Source: Hydractinia symbiolongicarpus
Lineage: Eukaryota; Cnidaria; Hydrozoa; Anthoathecata; Hydractiniidae
DNA: 64,000 nt
Assembly (NCBI RefSeq): GCF_029227915.1
Contig: NC_079875.1
Span: forward strand, 19,399,001 to 19,463,000
Direction: 5' to 3'
The translations under genes and the position numbers were made by a program. Below are positions 24,191 through 35,689 of the stretch, piece by piece (within the stretch, counting starts at the first letter, position 1; the number at the start of each line of letters is the position of its first letter). The notes beneath the pieces are model-generated. The model did not search any database, had not been told where the DNA came from, and was given only the letters and a program-made list of their open reading frames with translations.

Positions 24191-26530
24191 TCATTTTAGT
24201 TGTCTTATAGACATGTGATTGGAGTTAGTTATAGTAAGAAGCCAGTATAGCAAGCTAACCTTGTTGTTGTACCTTGTTGTAGGCTTATGAAGAAAGTCTT
24301 CAGGATTAGCAGTTGTGTGCCAGTCCTCCACTGGATTGAACATTAAGTTTACACCAATATTATCAAGGCTGTTTTTAAAGAGGTCCAGTGTGCAACCAGA
24401 CATATTACGGATGGATTTGGGGAGAATATTAAAGACCCTTATTCCATGGATTGGTAAACTTAACTCTGCCACCCTACTGTATGGACTACGCTGAAGTTTT
24501 GCTTTCCGCCCATGCTGAGGATGATAATAGCTTTGAATTGTCAGATTGACATTTGTACCAACTGTACAATGTACAATTTGTACCATGATTTTCCAAATAT
24601 AAATTATTCGATACCTTTCCCTTCTACGCTCCAATAAATACAATTTCAGTTCTTTTAATGCTTTCCAATAGTTGTGATTGGTCAAGTTTCGGATTTTTCG
24701 TATATATGACCATTGCAATGCCTCTATCGTCTGTATCTCTCCAACTTTATGTGGACTCCATAGGACTGAACAGTACTGTTATAGAGGAAGAACCAGAGAT
24801 TTCCACATGGTCATAAGGTGATCCTTCGTGCTGGTGTAAAAAGTTCTTAAAATCCAAGACATCATGTTTTTACTGTCATTTATGAAAGAAGCAGTTGGTG
24901 GATAATATGATACCAAGATCTTTCAAGTTCCTCACGCTCTGTGATGATGGATCCACAGGGGGAAAGATACGATGTACAATTTTTCAGGGTGACGTTCATG
25001 CCATAACGTAGACCTCAAACTTTAGATCATTAAATTTCATGTCTGCATCTTATGCCCATTTATAAATTTTTTGAAGGTCACTTTGCAACTTGTCCATGTC
25101 CCTGAGAGAGTCGATGCTCTTGGTAACCCTTGTATCATCAGCAAATGACCGTACAATACTGTCACTGACATTTGAGTCTATATCTCCAAGGAGGATAATG
25201 AAGATAAGTGGTCCAAGCACACTACCTTGGGGTACGCCTGAAATAACAGCAACAGGATGTGATTCCATTCCATTGACAATGACTGATTGGGTGTGCTTTG
25301 TCAGGAAAGCTTCAACAAAGTTAAATAATTTTCCTTTGATTCCAAGTTTTTCAAGTTTTTTTAAGACAATGGTAAAATCCACTTTGTCGATGGCTTTCGC
25401 TAAGTCAAGGTATACAATGTCACAATTTAGTTTTCCGTCAAAAAGTGTATCACATTATCAAAGTGGTCTAAGATTTGGCTTAGACATGACCAGCCAGACC
25501 GAAAACCATGTTGATTTTCGACAAGTAGCTTGTTTGCTTCAAGGTAGCAGGTAATGTGATTTCAGGCGACCTTTTCGAAAATTTTAATAATATGAGATGT
25601 CAAGGCTACTGGGCAGTAATTGGATGCATCAGATTTTTTTTCTCTTTTGAAATGTGGGTGATTTTTTGAAATGATGGGTGATTAGTGAGTGCTTTAAAAT
25701 TTGGGGAATTTTACCACAGTCCATACATTGTTGCCATAACAGAAAAAGTGGTACAGATAGCGATGTTTTACACTTCTTCAAAAAAATTGCTGGGAAGCCA
25801 TCTGGGCGTGGTGCAGAGTTGTCAGAGAGTTCATTGATTGCATTGAAGATGTCTTTTTGAGAGAAGTGGAGTTCTGGAATTTCTGATGCATGTTGGGGTA
25901 GGTTGATTGTTATGTCTTCTACATGTTTTGGCTCACTGAATACTCTTTTATATTGACAGGAAAGGATTTCAGCCATGTCTCTGCTCTGATGCTTTAATTT
26001 GTTGCTGTGATCCATAAGTGGTCCAATTTTTGTTTTTATTTTTGAAAACTTTTTTGCATATGAATAAAAGTATTTAGGAGTTTTTTTTGATAGCTTCTAA
26101 AGCTGTTTTCTCTTTTTGTAGATTTCCATTTAAATAAGATTTTTGGTAAATTTTTTTCAATTTCAAGGAGTTCCTTGACTAGTTTTTCCTTTTTTGCAGG
26201 TCAAGTGGTATTGTTCAATATTTTGTGGATTTGTCTTCTCCTTCTTGTGAAATTTCGGCGGTATCTTAAATGTTTGATTTGACAGTTGTTTGTGCAGATT
26301 TGCTTGGGACTATCGCTGAAGACATATCATAACATATAGCATAAAAAATAAAAAATAGATAGCATTTTAGTCACATCTTTTTTTTGAAATTCGTTATGCC
26401 AGTCATATTTGTGAAGATGTTGTTCAGTTTTTCCCAGTCTATATCTTCTTTAAAATAATTAAGTTACATGAAAAATGTTAGGCGCTCTTTGGGGGGTGTT
26501 TGCAAGCTTTGTTTTACCTTGAAGGAAGAG
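24191..26530 (-). pseudogene. CR1-like LINE relic (RT and 3' domain)
   Basis: Read on the minus strand from about 26530 to 24191. A linker (YFKEDIDWEKLNNIF near 26440) is followed by the RT: DMAEILSCQYKRVFSEPKHV, ELSDNSAPRPDGFPAIFLKK (25629-26015), PVAVISGVPQGSVLGPLIF and the catalytic SFADDTRV (25050-25382). The 3' domain is 24191-24718 (SRVAELSLPIHGIRVFNILP). Multiple stops and frameshifts break the frame. It belongs to the same family as the plus-strand relic at 48319-51240: the stretch around SEPKHVEDITINLPQHASE is almost identical. Confidence 0.85.
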
Positions 26531-26658
26531 AGTTAGTACTTCAACAAAGCTATGATGAGATATACTGAGTAGCGTAGGAACAATTTGATAATCAGAATTT
26601 GCATATTTTTTTATCATATCTGAAACAAAGTATAGTAGAGAAATATTGATATCTTTAG

Positions 26659-26687
26659 CATAGCTAGCTAGCTAGCTAGCTAGCTAC
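26659..26687. repeat. TAGC microsatellite
   Basis: About seven copies of the self-complementary tetramer TAGC/GCTA. Confidence 0.9.
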
Positions 26688-26989
26688 AGTACTGTGAAAA
26701 GGTTTGTTAACATCGTGGTTCGTGTTTATTTCATGTTACGCACGAGCCACGATAGTCCACGATGAGTATTTTTTTTAACAATCGTGGACCTCACGATCAT
26801 GTTTCGTGGACTACGTGAATGAAAATTAAATATTACATCGTGGCTTCCACGATACATAACTTCTATTGTAAAGACTGTTAGTTTATCAATTAAATCAAAG
26901 ACCGACGGCAAAAAAATAAATTAACACGTTTTAATTCGTTGCCATAAAGCTAGCTACATTATAAATAGATTTTAATCTTTCGTGAATCA

Positions 26990-27316
26990 AAATGCGATGT
27001 AAAAAAACATTTCTATCGCCGCTTTTCATCTATAAACTTTTAAAATGCGATCTTAAAAAACATTTCTATCGCCGCTTTTCGTTTATAAACTTTTAAAATG
27101 CGATCTAAAAAAAAATTCTATCGCCGTTTTTTGTTTTTTAAATGTTTAAAATGTGATGTAAAAAAACATTTCTATCGCCACTTTTTGTCTATAAACTTTT
27201 AAAATGCGATCTTAAAAAACATTTTATCGCCGCTTTTCGTTTATAAACTTTTAAAATACGATCTAAAAAAACATTTCTATCATCGCTTTTTGTTTATAAA
27301 CTTTTAAAATGCGATA
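26990..27316. repeat. About 53-bp tandem repeat, six copies
   Basis: Units carry ACATTTCTATCGCCGCTTTT followed by CGTTTATAAACTTTTAAAAT. This is the reverse orientation of the array at 15783-15916. It is followed by an AT dinucleotide tract (27358-27420) framed by two copies of GGTATATAGCTATAGCTAAG. Confidence 0.9.
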
Positions 27317-27900
27317 AAAGGTATATAGCTATAGCTAAGCTGCCCATCTTTTGACATATTATATATATATATATATATTTATTATATATATATATACATA
27401 TCATATTATATATATTTAAAGGTATATAGCTATAGCTAAGCTGCCCATCTTTTGACACAGTGGCCCATCTTTTGACATGCTGCCCTGTCAATTGACGGGC
27501 CAGGACCAACTTGCGACATGGCGTTAAAAGATGTTTGCATACTTCAAGACCTTGTATTTAACGTAAACTAACTCCAAAAAAATGAAAAAACTGAACTGCT
27601 GCAACTTTTGCCGAGATATTGTTATATATGGCTAGCTGAGATTAAATCAAGTTATGCATTTCAAGATTGTTGTTAGTAACAAAAACAACACTACTTGGCA
27701 ACTCTTGGTGCAAGACCATATCTGCAAATGCATTTTAAAAAGCAGTTGAGGACTTTCTTGTTGAATGATTGGAGATGTTTGTGTGCTTAATGACTAGCTA
27801 AATAATTATTATTCAGATATCAAAATATAACATTTAGCTCAGTGTAATTTCATATTATATATATTTAAAGGTATATAGCTATAGCTAAGCTGTTGTTTAA

Positions 27901-28198
27901 AGGTTACCTCCTGTGAAAAATCAAGTTGAGCTCATATGAAAGAGCTTGAAAGGTTGTCTAGGAATTTGAATATTTTTTATAAAATCCTTGATTGGTTCTT
28001 TAGAATTTGGACTAATAAGATTACCATAATTATGCTCAATGCATACTCATGACGTCACAATTTCGCATAATTAGCGCTACTTTTAAGACAAAATTCTCGA
28101 GAACAGATAAAGATTTTTGAAAAAAATAAAAAGATTTCTAGACAACTTTCAAAGATCTTTCATATGAGCTCAACTTGATTTTTAGCAGGAGGTAACCT
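27901..28198. mobile_element. TTAA-flanked MITE, 298 bp
   Basis: Inverted termini of about 65 bp start AGGTTACCTCCTG, with matching CATATGAGCTCAACTTGATT blocks, and are flanked on both sides by TTAA (27897-27900, 28199-28202). The paralogous repeats at about 22853 and 32325 have the uninterrupted sequence TTGTTTAAGCTATTTATG, which is the empty site. No coding capacity. Confidence 0.85.
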
Positions 28199-28490
28199 TT
28201 AAGCTATTTTGCTATGCATAATTTTCAATATAATCTTTGATGGAATTATTGCAACTTGACCTATTACGTAAGAAACGAAAATCGTTTCGGCTGGAGCATA
28301 CATGATTGAAATATTTTGTTATAAATTCAAGAAACAGAAAGATGGACTATGATTTAAAGAAATATTATAAGTTAATTTATATTTTATGTGATCAGTATCA
28401 CCAGTTTCCTTAAGTAGTATCAGCAGAGTCCTTAAGATCCCATTTGAGCTACAGAAATCTTTTTTGAAATTCTTGCCCAACTGGACAACA

Positions 28491-28562
28491 GCATTATGTG
28501 GGGATCAAACCCACAACCGCTTGGAAATGAGTCGTATGCTCTACCGACTGTGCTACTAATAT
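28491..28562 (-). repeat. tRNA-derived SINE-like sequence, copy 2
   Basis: 72 bases with tRNA-like layout on the minus strand: 5' ATATTAG, A box TAGCACAGTCGGTAGAGC, anticodon-loop-like CTCATTT, T-arm GTGGGTTTGATCCCCAC and 3' ATAATGC. Five of seven acceptor positions can pair (one as a G-T wobble), and one D-stem pair is mismatched. It resembles the tRNA head of a SINE more than a functional tRNA. Confidence 0.65.
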
Positions 28563-28809
28563 TTGTGAATTTATGTCTGTGTTTGTTCAATTTTTAAGGG
28601 AAAAAATCACGACATTTTATTTGTGTTGCTCATTACTTTAGCTAGCTATATTTGTAATAGATTATATTTAGAGAATTCATGATTTGTTTTCCTCCATATA
28701 TTTTTTGTTTTCTTTTGTCCTCTCTTATAGACACTGCATTTGTCCACAGTTGGGCCAGACCTGTCTTCAATTTTTTTTAGATTTGAAACAGTATGTTTCC
28801 CATCAAGGC

Positions 28810-29170
28810 TTAACTTTAGTCTGTGAGTCTTCAAACTGACCCATGCTGTGGCTGTTTCTAAAAAGTGTCAATAGTTGGATCTGTCCCTTTTTTACTATGA
28901 TTTTTGAAAACACAAGTGTCCTTTGTCAATAGTTGGGCCTGTCCCATCGTATGACACAGTCTTTTAAAACCATGGGAATTGTTTGTCAATAGTTGGGCCT
29001 GTCCCATCTTATGACACAGTCTTTTAAAGGCATGGGAATTGTTTGTCAATAGTTAGGCCTGTCCCATCTTATGAAACATTTTCTAAAATTGCAAGAGACT
29101 TTTGTGTACAGTTAAGTTTGTCCCATCTGATGATACGACTTTTAAAAGCAAGATATTCCTTCGTCAATAG
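28810..29170. repeat. About 60-bp minisatellite, copy 2
   Basis: Five to six units of TTTGTCAATAGTTGGGCCTG, TCCCATCTTATGACACAGTC and TTTTAAAGGCATGGGAATTG type. The two central units are nearly identical. Confidence 0.85.
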
Positions 29171-29354
29171 TTGGGCCTGTACCAACTTAAGACGTGTTTG
29201 CATACATTTGTCCAAAGTTGGGCCGGGCCTGTTAATAGATGGGCCATCCCGATTGCGAATGCACCGACCCGTCTTTTGACAGGCCGGCCTGTTTAAGCAC
29301 GGGCCAGTCCCGCGTCCAAAGTTGGGCCGGTGTCCGTAGATGGGTCAGAACAGT

Positions 29355-29422
29355 ACCTCTATCGGGTAATAGTCACTCTTTGGTGGTTTAGAACACAAAA
29401 TACGCAATCACCCGATAGAGGT
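29355..29422. repeat. 13-bp inverted repeat with about 40-bp spacer
   Basis: ACCTCTATCGGGT and ACCCGATAGAGGT pair perfectly across the spacer. A related but worn pair lies at 23890-23955. Confidence 0.85.
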
Positions 29423-31595
29423 CATAAAAGTTTCCGTATTTTAGGTGAAGAGAGTGTAGAGCTACGCAGATTTTGGAGTTTTAAGGAGCAAACATAATTT
29501 TTTGGAGCAAAATCCAGATAGCTAAGCATCATTTCCAGACAGATTTTTATTGTGATTACCTTTCGTTAGTTAATTATTCTTCCATTACCACATTTTTTAC
29601 CATTATTCCCCCTACGAACTAGGCTTGTTTTCACCCAGGGAAAATTTAAAAATAGCGGATGTAGCACAAATGCGACTCGTCAATTAAGCCGAATGTCAAT
29701 TATCACTACGGCAACAAAGCTGAACCGAATCGCCAAATATAGTAAGGCCTATGTACCAACACGATAAGCCCCATACACCGTAAAAAGTGCGGGCGTTTTT
29801 TGGGTGAGTTTGCCTATTCGCCTGAAAAACCCCCATAGGCCCGAGCAATGCCCTAAGAATAAAAAAACAGACACTAATATATGATTCAAAAAAACTATAT
29901 AAATTAAAATAAACTTACTATGTGGTAGCGAAATTCTTAGAAGAACTGTTTTTGATGGGTTTTGAAAAAGTTTACTTTATAAATAACTTATATATAAACT
30001 TTATTAACTCGTTTCTCTTCAAGCGCCTTCTTCCCAACCATCGTCCGCATGGTTTGTTACAAGGAATTGCATTTCGGGAATGTTCCGGGCAAGTTCGGGA
30101 AAGTGCGGGCGGTTTCGGGGGACAACCGCCAATTTTATTTGAAAAGTCGCCCGAACTCGCCCGTATATATACGGGTGTTTGCGGCTTATCGGCACCCTCC
30201 TTGTACCAACTTAAGACAAACTTGCATACATATGTCCATACATGTCAGTAGATAGGTCATCTCAACTGTGATTGCACCTACCTGTCTTTTGACAGACCAT
30301 CCTGTCTAAAGATGGGCTAGTCCCGAGTCTAAAGTGTATAGTTGGGTCAGATCAGAACCATGTAGCTACAATTCGTATAAAATTTGAAACAATGGTGAAA
30401 ACCATCCTTTATACATGTGTGTGTTCATCATTATAGAGTGAGCTACAGGGATTTCTATGCCCCGTATCGCCATGTTATGATTTATTTATCACAGTTGTAT
30501 TTTGTTTTATAAATATATATAGCTATAAATCGACATTAAATAAAAGAGGAAATCAAATCAATCAAAATCAAGTCAACAAACAATAAAAGGTTAGCTAGAT
30601 AAAATCTTTACTTCATTTACCAAGCATCCGTATTTACTAGACAATCTGCCTTAGATAAAGTAATCGTGGTCAAGTAGTGCATGCTCGACTTGGCTTGGTC
30701 TTTCTTATTTTTTTAAACTTCAACTACGTCGCCATTTTGTTTATTTTGGAATTTGAACGTCATGAAAGCAAAAAAGATATTTTTATTCGCGAAAATTACG
30801 TAGTACTTTAAAAATAAATATTGCGCATGTGCAGATTTATCAGAACATCAAAGGGGGCGGGGGCGGAATTCGCCCCCATTTTATGTTCGAAAAACCCCGG
30901 ACCAAATAGGGGTTAAGAAATCAGCCGTTACGAAGTAATATCGAACGAGTCTTGTTCTATAACAACACTGCGTGTGATAATTAAACGCTTTCTTTTTATT
31001 TAACATAACATTTAATGTTTTTATTTAAATTTTTAAGTGTCAATTTTTATTTGACAGTTCTTTTAATGTCAGCTCATATATGTGAGGTGTAACATGATAA
31101 GACTGGATATAGTCTACATACATAGCTATATAAACACGAAGTTATTTTTAACACAAATACAAACAGAGTGCTCAATGTATAACAGAGCAACTACATTCGT
31201 TTTTGTTACTTAAAGTTTCATGCTTCTTAGCAATCTTCAGGCAATTGATAAAAGTTATACAAGTTGGTACTAAATAAAGTATAAACCTTTTAATTACGTG
31301 ATAAAACGTAATGAAACAAAAAATACAAATAAATACATTGTTCGTTACAGTTCATTTCTACCTTTTTAAAGTGAATTTATTACGATGGCGGCATTTGTTG
31401 ACAAGTTCTGTTCTTTTATTTAACAGTCCCTTTGGTTCAGCTCGTACAATTGCTACTTTTTCTGTTAGGTACGAAACACACGTGCGCGCTCCTGTCCTAT
31501 ACGGCATTGCGCGTTTTTCAATACTCCATATTAGATTTCAAAGTCTGTTCCATCGTCTTTTAATCTCCAAATTAATTTCGACAATTCAGTTTCGT

Positions 31596-31596
<1 letters not shown>
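29423..31596. other. Intergenic with a locally GC-rich repeated module
   Basis: No gene seen. 30208-30358 repeats the module at 29178-29355 (GTACCAACTTAAGAC onward). Between them, 29760-29786 and 30160-30195 form an imperfect inverted repeat (CGATAAGCC core) bracketing a GC-rich insert. The frame 29922-30251 runs through this repeat and is not coding. Confidence 0.5.
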
Positions 31597-31628
<32 letters not shown>

Positions 31629-32420
31629 CTATTCTGATCCAACTTTCGTGTTTTTATTGTCCGAAAATTTTTCCAGCCGAAATTCGTGTCTGCCGAAAGT
31701 TTTTGTCCGAAAATTTTGGTTTTTTTAAGTTTTTTGAAAAAAGATCAGTGCATAGAAAATATATATAGGGTAATCAGAAAATCAATAAAAAATGCAGTTT
31801 TTAAACTTATTATTTTTGTTATTTTCACATTTGGTTGGACCCTGAAGACCCTTTTTTAAATCTTGATTAAATTTATGTACACTCCAAATGCTTAAAATTC
31901 ATTCAATAGACTTACCCATTTATATACAAAAAATTATCGAAAATTACCGAAAATTTTAATTCTTAATGTGTATCAAGACCTTGTATTTAATGTAAACTAA
32001 CTGCAATAAATTGAAAAAACTGAACTGCTGCAACTTTTTCTGGCATATTGTTGCATATGACTAGCTGAGATTAAATCAAGTTATGCATTTCAAGATTGTT
32101 GTGCGTAGCAAAAACAACACTACTTGGCAACTAAGACCATATCAGCGAATGCATTTTTTAAAGCAGTTAGAGTCTTTCTTGTTGCATGATTGGAAATGTT
32201 TATAACTGGATTGTTGTGGGCATAATGACTAGCTAAATAAATATGACTCAGACATCAAGATATAACATTTAGCTCAGTGTATTATGTCATGTTATATATA
32301 TGCATAAGTTAGCTAAGCTATTGTTTAAGCTATTTATGTTTACTTTCCAAGACAGTTTAACAGTCTTAAACAATAAGATGCATGTTACATGTGACAACAA
32401 AGGGATTCATCAAATCTTAT
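31597..32420. repeat. Dispersed repeat R3, nearly identical to 22131-22945
   Basis: Begins in an AAT microsatellite and ends at CAAATCTTAT, after which the sequence departs from R1. Confidence 0.9.
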
Positions 32421-32479
32421 GTCTCTCTCTGTATCCCTCAAGGCGATTTTAAAGATTCCGCCTAGCGTAGCGGTGGGCA

Positions 32480-32830
32480 GAAATCAATTACTGTCATGAA
32501 ACATTTCAGGAAAAGTTTGGAGGCAGAAAAATTATTAGGAAAGGGCTGCTATTCTCATTTGGGATGTTGAACAGATTCTTAAATATTTAAGGAATATGCC
32601 GGAAGTCTGTTTATCAGACAAGCAGTTAAGTTTAAAAGTGGCTACTGTCTTTAACAGATGCTAGTAGGGTTGCTGAAATATCTTTTTTGAGCACTGATAC
32701 TGATACAGATAAAAAAATAAGTATAATTAAGGAGAAAACCAATTTTAGTTCTCTATCTTTTATGTTACATACTATGTTCTATGATAAGAAAATTATACAT
32801 ATTATACAAATCATGCATATAAACTATGCC
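32480..32830 (+). pseudogene. Tyrosine-recombinase relic (DIRS-like)
   Basis: Broken frames give WDVEQILKYLRNMPE, then LSLKVAT and, after a frameshift, LTDASRVAEISFLSTD. This is the order of the core-binding/catalytic junction of DIRS-type tyrosine recombinases, where the Arg of the xxxRxxEI block is catalytic (family knowledge). No RT or other DIRS part is readable next to it, so it is an isolated fragment. Confidence 0.55.
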
Positions 32831-33204
32831 CTAAAGGAGAGAAAATATAGGATTTCAGGTAACAGAGAAATGCGTCTTATGTGATAAACAATCCATGAAC
32901 ACATTTTCAAAAAAGTTACGATCAGAAAAATTAAGGAGAAACAAGAAGCCCTGGGGGCTCTAAGAATTTTCACTCGCTACCAAAATATTTGATGACAACC
33001 TGCTAATTTGTTGTGTCATGCCAAATCATGCCAAACATTCGAAGAGGTTTGGTGCATGAAGCTCTGAAGATAAAGCACACAAGTGACATTATATCTTACA
33101 ACAAACGCAAACAAAACGAAACGTGTCATAATAAACTCACATTTCAAAAGAAATTGCTAACAAAAAAATACAGCCTATCATTTATGGTTGAAAACGGCAT
33201 TTAG

Positions 33205-33460
33205 TTGACAAAATTTGATGTGACCATCATTTTCAGCATACTTTTTTTATTAACTGTGCCAATTTTTGTCAAAAACAAAGTAGTTTTAATTTTTGGAGAA
33301 ATTTTGGCCTAAAATGACATTTAGGTGACATAAACCAAAATTATGATGTCACAATTATATTCAGCATACTTTTTTTGTTAACTGTGCCAAATTTTGTCAA
33401 AAACAAAGTAGTTTTAATTTTTGGAGAAATTTTGGCCTGACACGTCATTTAGATGACTTC
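33205..33460. repeat. About 120-bp tandem duplication
   Basis: Two copies with shared blocks TCAGCATACTTTTTTTATTA, AAAACAAAGTAGTTTTAATT and TTTGGAGAAATTTTGGCCT. Confidence 0.85.
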
Positions 33461-33778
33461 CCAGTACTTCGGGAGCTTGGGTACGAAGTTTAAATCTGTG
33501 ACGTTGCAATTGACCCTTTGGGACAGGGTTAGTTAGTTAGTCAGTTATCTATCCTCATCTCAGAGGAACGTGAAATCCCAGGGTCGATTTTTTCTCAAAA
33601 AATGCTCCGAAAGAAAAAAACGACGGTTTTAAAGAATTTCCTACGCCTTCGGGCGGAAATTCAATTAAGGAGAATAGCTAAAATTTCAATTTTTTAAGTA
33701 TATTTTTAAGTACTTTTAAAGAGATTTTCTTTATCTAAGGTTATTTTAGGATTTTAAGGAGTGGTCACCCTGTACGGC

Positions 33779-33985
33779 AAGTCCACAACCGTGGCTAACA
33801 TCCATGCATGTTCACAATAGTGGTTAACATCTAGGAATGTCCACAACCGAGGTTAATATTCGGGTATGTCCACAACCGTGGTTAACATCAAGGCGTGTCC
33901 ACAACTGTGGTTAACATTCGGGTATGTCCACAACCGTGGTTAACATCAGGGCATGTCCACAACCGTGGTTAACATGCAGGCATGT
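33779..33985. repeat. 32-bp minisatellite with internal hairpin
   Basis: Six to seven copies of TGTCCACAACCGTGGTTAAC plus about 12 variable bases. Each unit has CCAC-AACC-GTGG, able to fold as a 4-bp hairpin. Confidence 0.9.
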
Positions 33986-35030
33986 AAATATAGTGGCAAC
34001 GTGCATATTTTGAAAGTAGGATAAGATTTTACCAAAATATTACGAAAAACTGATTCAAATATACATGTTCCAAGTAAAAAACAAAAATTCACACAAATAT
34101 CTAAAAAATAAGACCCCTCTGCATATTTTATTAGTAAAGAAAATTGACTTAAGAAGTATGTTTTCTAACGCTAAAATCACGATAATCGACTATGTCCTCC
34201 TCTCCATAAGGTTCATGTCGTGTTACTTCATCAAACGTTCGAACCGTTCGTTTTTTCGTGAAAGGCTTAACTTGGACCCCTAAGACAAAAAAGGTGGGGT
34301 GTTATTCTTTGTTTTTAAAAAAAAATAAAAAGAAAATAGTAGAAAAAGTAAAGATAAGAAATGCTTATCTCGCCCCCACCAGGATATCGCGACAAAACAA
34401 AAGACAATAGGGGCTGGGAACGAGGTTTAATAAATATTAAATAATGCTGTGCATGGTATTTTAAATACCAACGTTGCAGTACATCAACCCTCATTTCAAA
34501 AATCAGTCGCGAGCCTAAGAACTCGCAAAATCTTTTGGATGAAGTTTTCGCAAGATAAACTTTCCTGATTCGTGATTTATAAAAAATAGGGAAAAGTGTT
34601 TCCGTTTTTATTGCAATATTTTCTGAAGATAAGCATGTTTGAAGCATAACGCTTCATTTATGCAAATATATTTCCTAGTTTCGAGACAAATTTGGAAATT
34701 CAAAAGTGAAGGCTTTTAAAAAAATTCGTGAAATAAAAATTTAAAAAATTTGAACAGAATATCTTTTGCGAGACAAAGTTTCACGAAAAATTTCAATCTC
34801 GCGAACGTTTCCCAAATTAAAGTATTGCGAGATTCGACGTTTTCTTGAACAAATTTAGCTGTTTGCTGCCTACATTTTTTATTGGGAAGCTTCGACTGTA
34901 AATAACTACTTTAAAGTCCGAAATAAGGTTCTTCTGAATTATGTCCTGTCTGCTATGTTGGCATTTTAAATAAATAAACGTGCACTATATATTTTGATAA
35001 CCTCTTACTACATGTGACTCCCCTCAAAGT
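33986..35030. other. 3' flank of the GOLM-like gene
   Basis: Downstream of the last GOLM-like exon on the minus strand. An AATAAA on the minus strand at about 34884-34879, some 150 bp after the stop, is a possible polyadenylation signal. Nothing else recognised. Confidence 0.4.
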
Positions 35031-35689
35031 TTACGTTGTAAAATCGTTCTCGTTGTCATCCCCTTCATTATCGTCGCCCTCTTCTACCTTTTCTTCTTCA
35101 TCACGGTCAAGCTTACCATGCCTTGCTGGTTCATCATCATTTTTTTCCTGTCCTTTTGAGTTTTCTTCTTTTGAATTCCCTTCTTCCGTTTCGTCGAAAT
35201 CGACATCGGTGTCGTTTTCTTTGCCAGTGGAATTTGCATTCGACGCTTTGGTGGAGTGGTGGAGTTCGGAAGTGTTTTTGTGCGGTTTTAATGCTTCTTC
35301 TTGGGCGTCATAGCTTTCTACCGTAGACGTTGTTTTGCTTTCTGCATCGTTAGTTTCGTTATGAGGTGTTGTTGATACCGCAGGCGTTTCAACTCGTGGG
35401 GAGGGCGTAATAGTCCTTTCTTCCTTCTTTGCTTCATCACCTTTCATATCTTTATCTTCTTCTTCTTCTTCTTCTTCTTTTTCACTATTTTTTTCTTCTT
35501 CTTTTTTCTTTTCTTCTTCTTCCTTTTTGTTTTCATCCACTTTACTCTTTTTGCGATGTGCTCTCCTCCCGTGTGTTGGAAAAGCACGGTGCTGTATCGC
35601 TTCTTCGACTCGTCTTTCGTGCTGAGAGCTGGTAGGTTCTTCCACATGCACGTTCGACTGTCGCTGCCGGAAACCACGGACATTAGTTT
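35031..35689 (-). CDS. GOLM1/GOLM2-like Golgi membrane protein, last exon (acidic tail)
   Basis: The acceptor TCTAG|AAAC joins in phase 1 to the upstream exon, giving Glu-Thr-Asn. It encodes about 218 residues: a basic KR-rich patch (AHRKKSKVDENKK), a long Glu/Lys run with coiled-coil or disordered character, then a Ser/Thr/Asp/Glu-rich tail ending NENDFTT. GOLM1 (GP73) likewise ends in a long acidic luminal tail after its coiled coil. The first 22 bases of the longer open frame (35690-35711) lie in the intron. Confidence 0.75.

Larger units (their letters stand above)
27538..29355. repeat. Dispersed repeat R2, old full-length relative of 22500-23970
   Basis: Collinear with R1 and its downstream sequence: CTTGTATTTAACGTAAACTA, ACAAAAACAACACTACTTGG, the tRNA-like segment, the AATAGATTATATTTAGAGAA block and the 60-bp minisatellite all occur in the same order and orientation, with clear divergence and indels. 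It is interrupted by a MITE at 27901-28198. Confidence 0.8.

Noticed and set aside
28491-28562. Functional tRNA gene
   Set aside because: The acceptor and anticodon stems do not pair fully and the sequence sits in a repeated element; a SINE head is more likely.
29922-30255. Plus-strand frames in the GC-rich insert
   Set aside because: They run through an inverted-repeat module and its repeat flank; no domain.
35014-35635. Plus-strand Ser/Phe/Leu-rich frames opposite the GOLM-like last exon
   Set aside because: Shadows of the Glu/Lys/Asp-rich coding strand.
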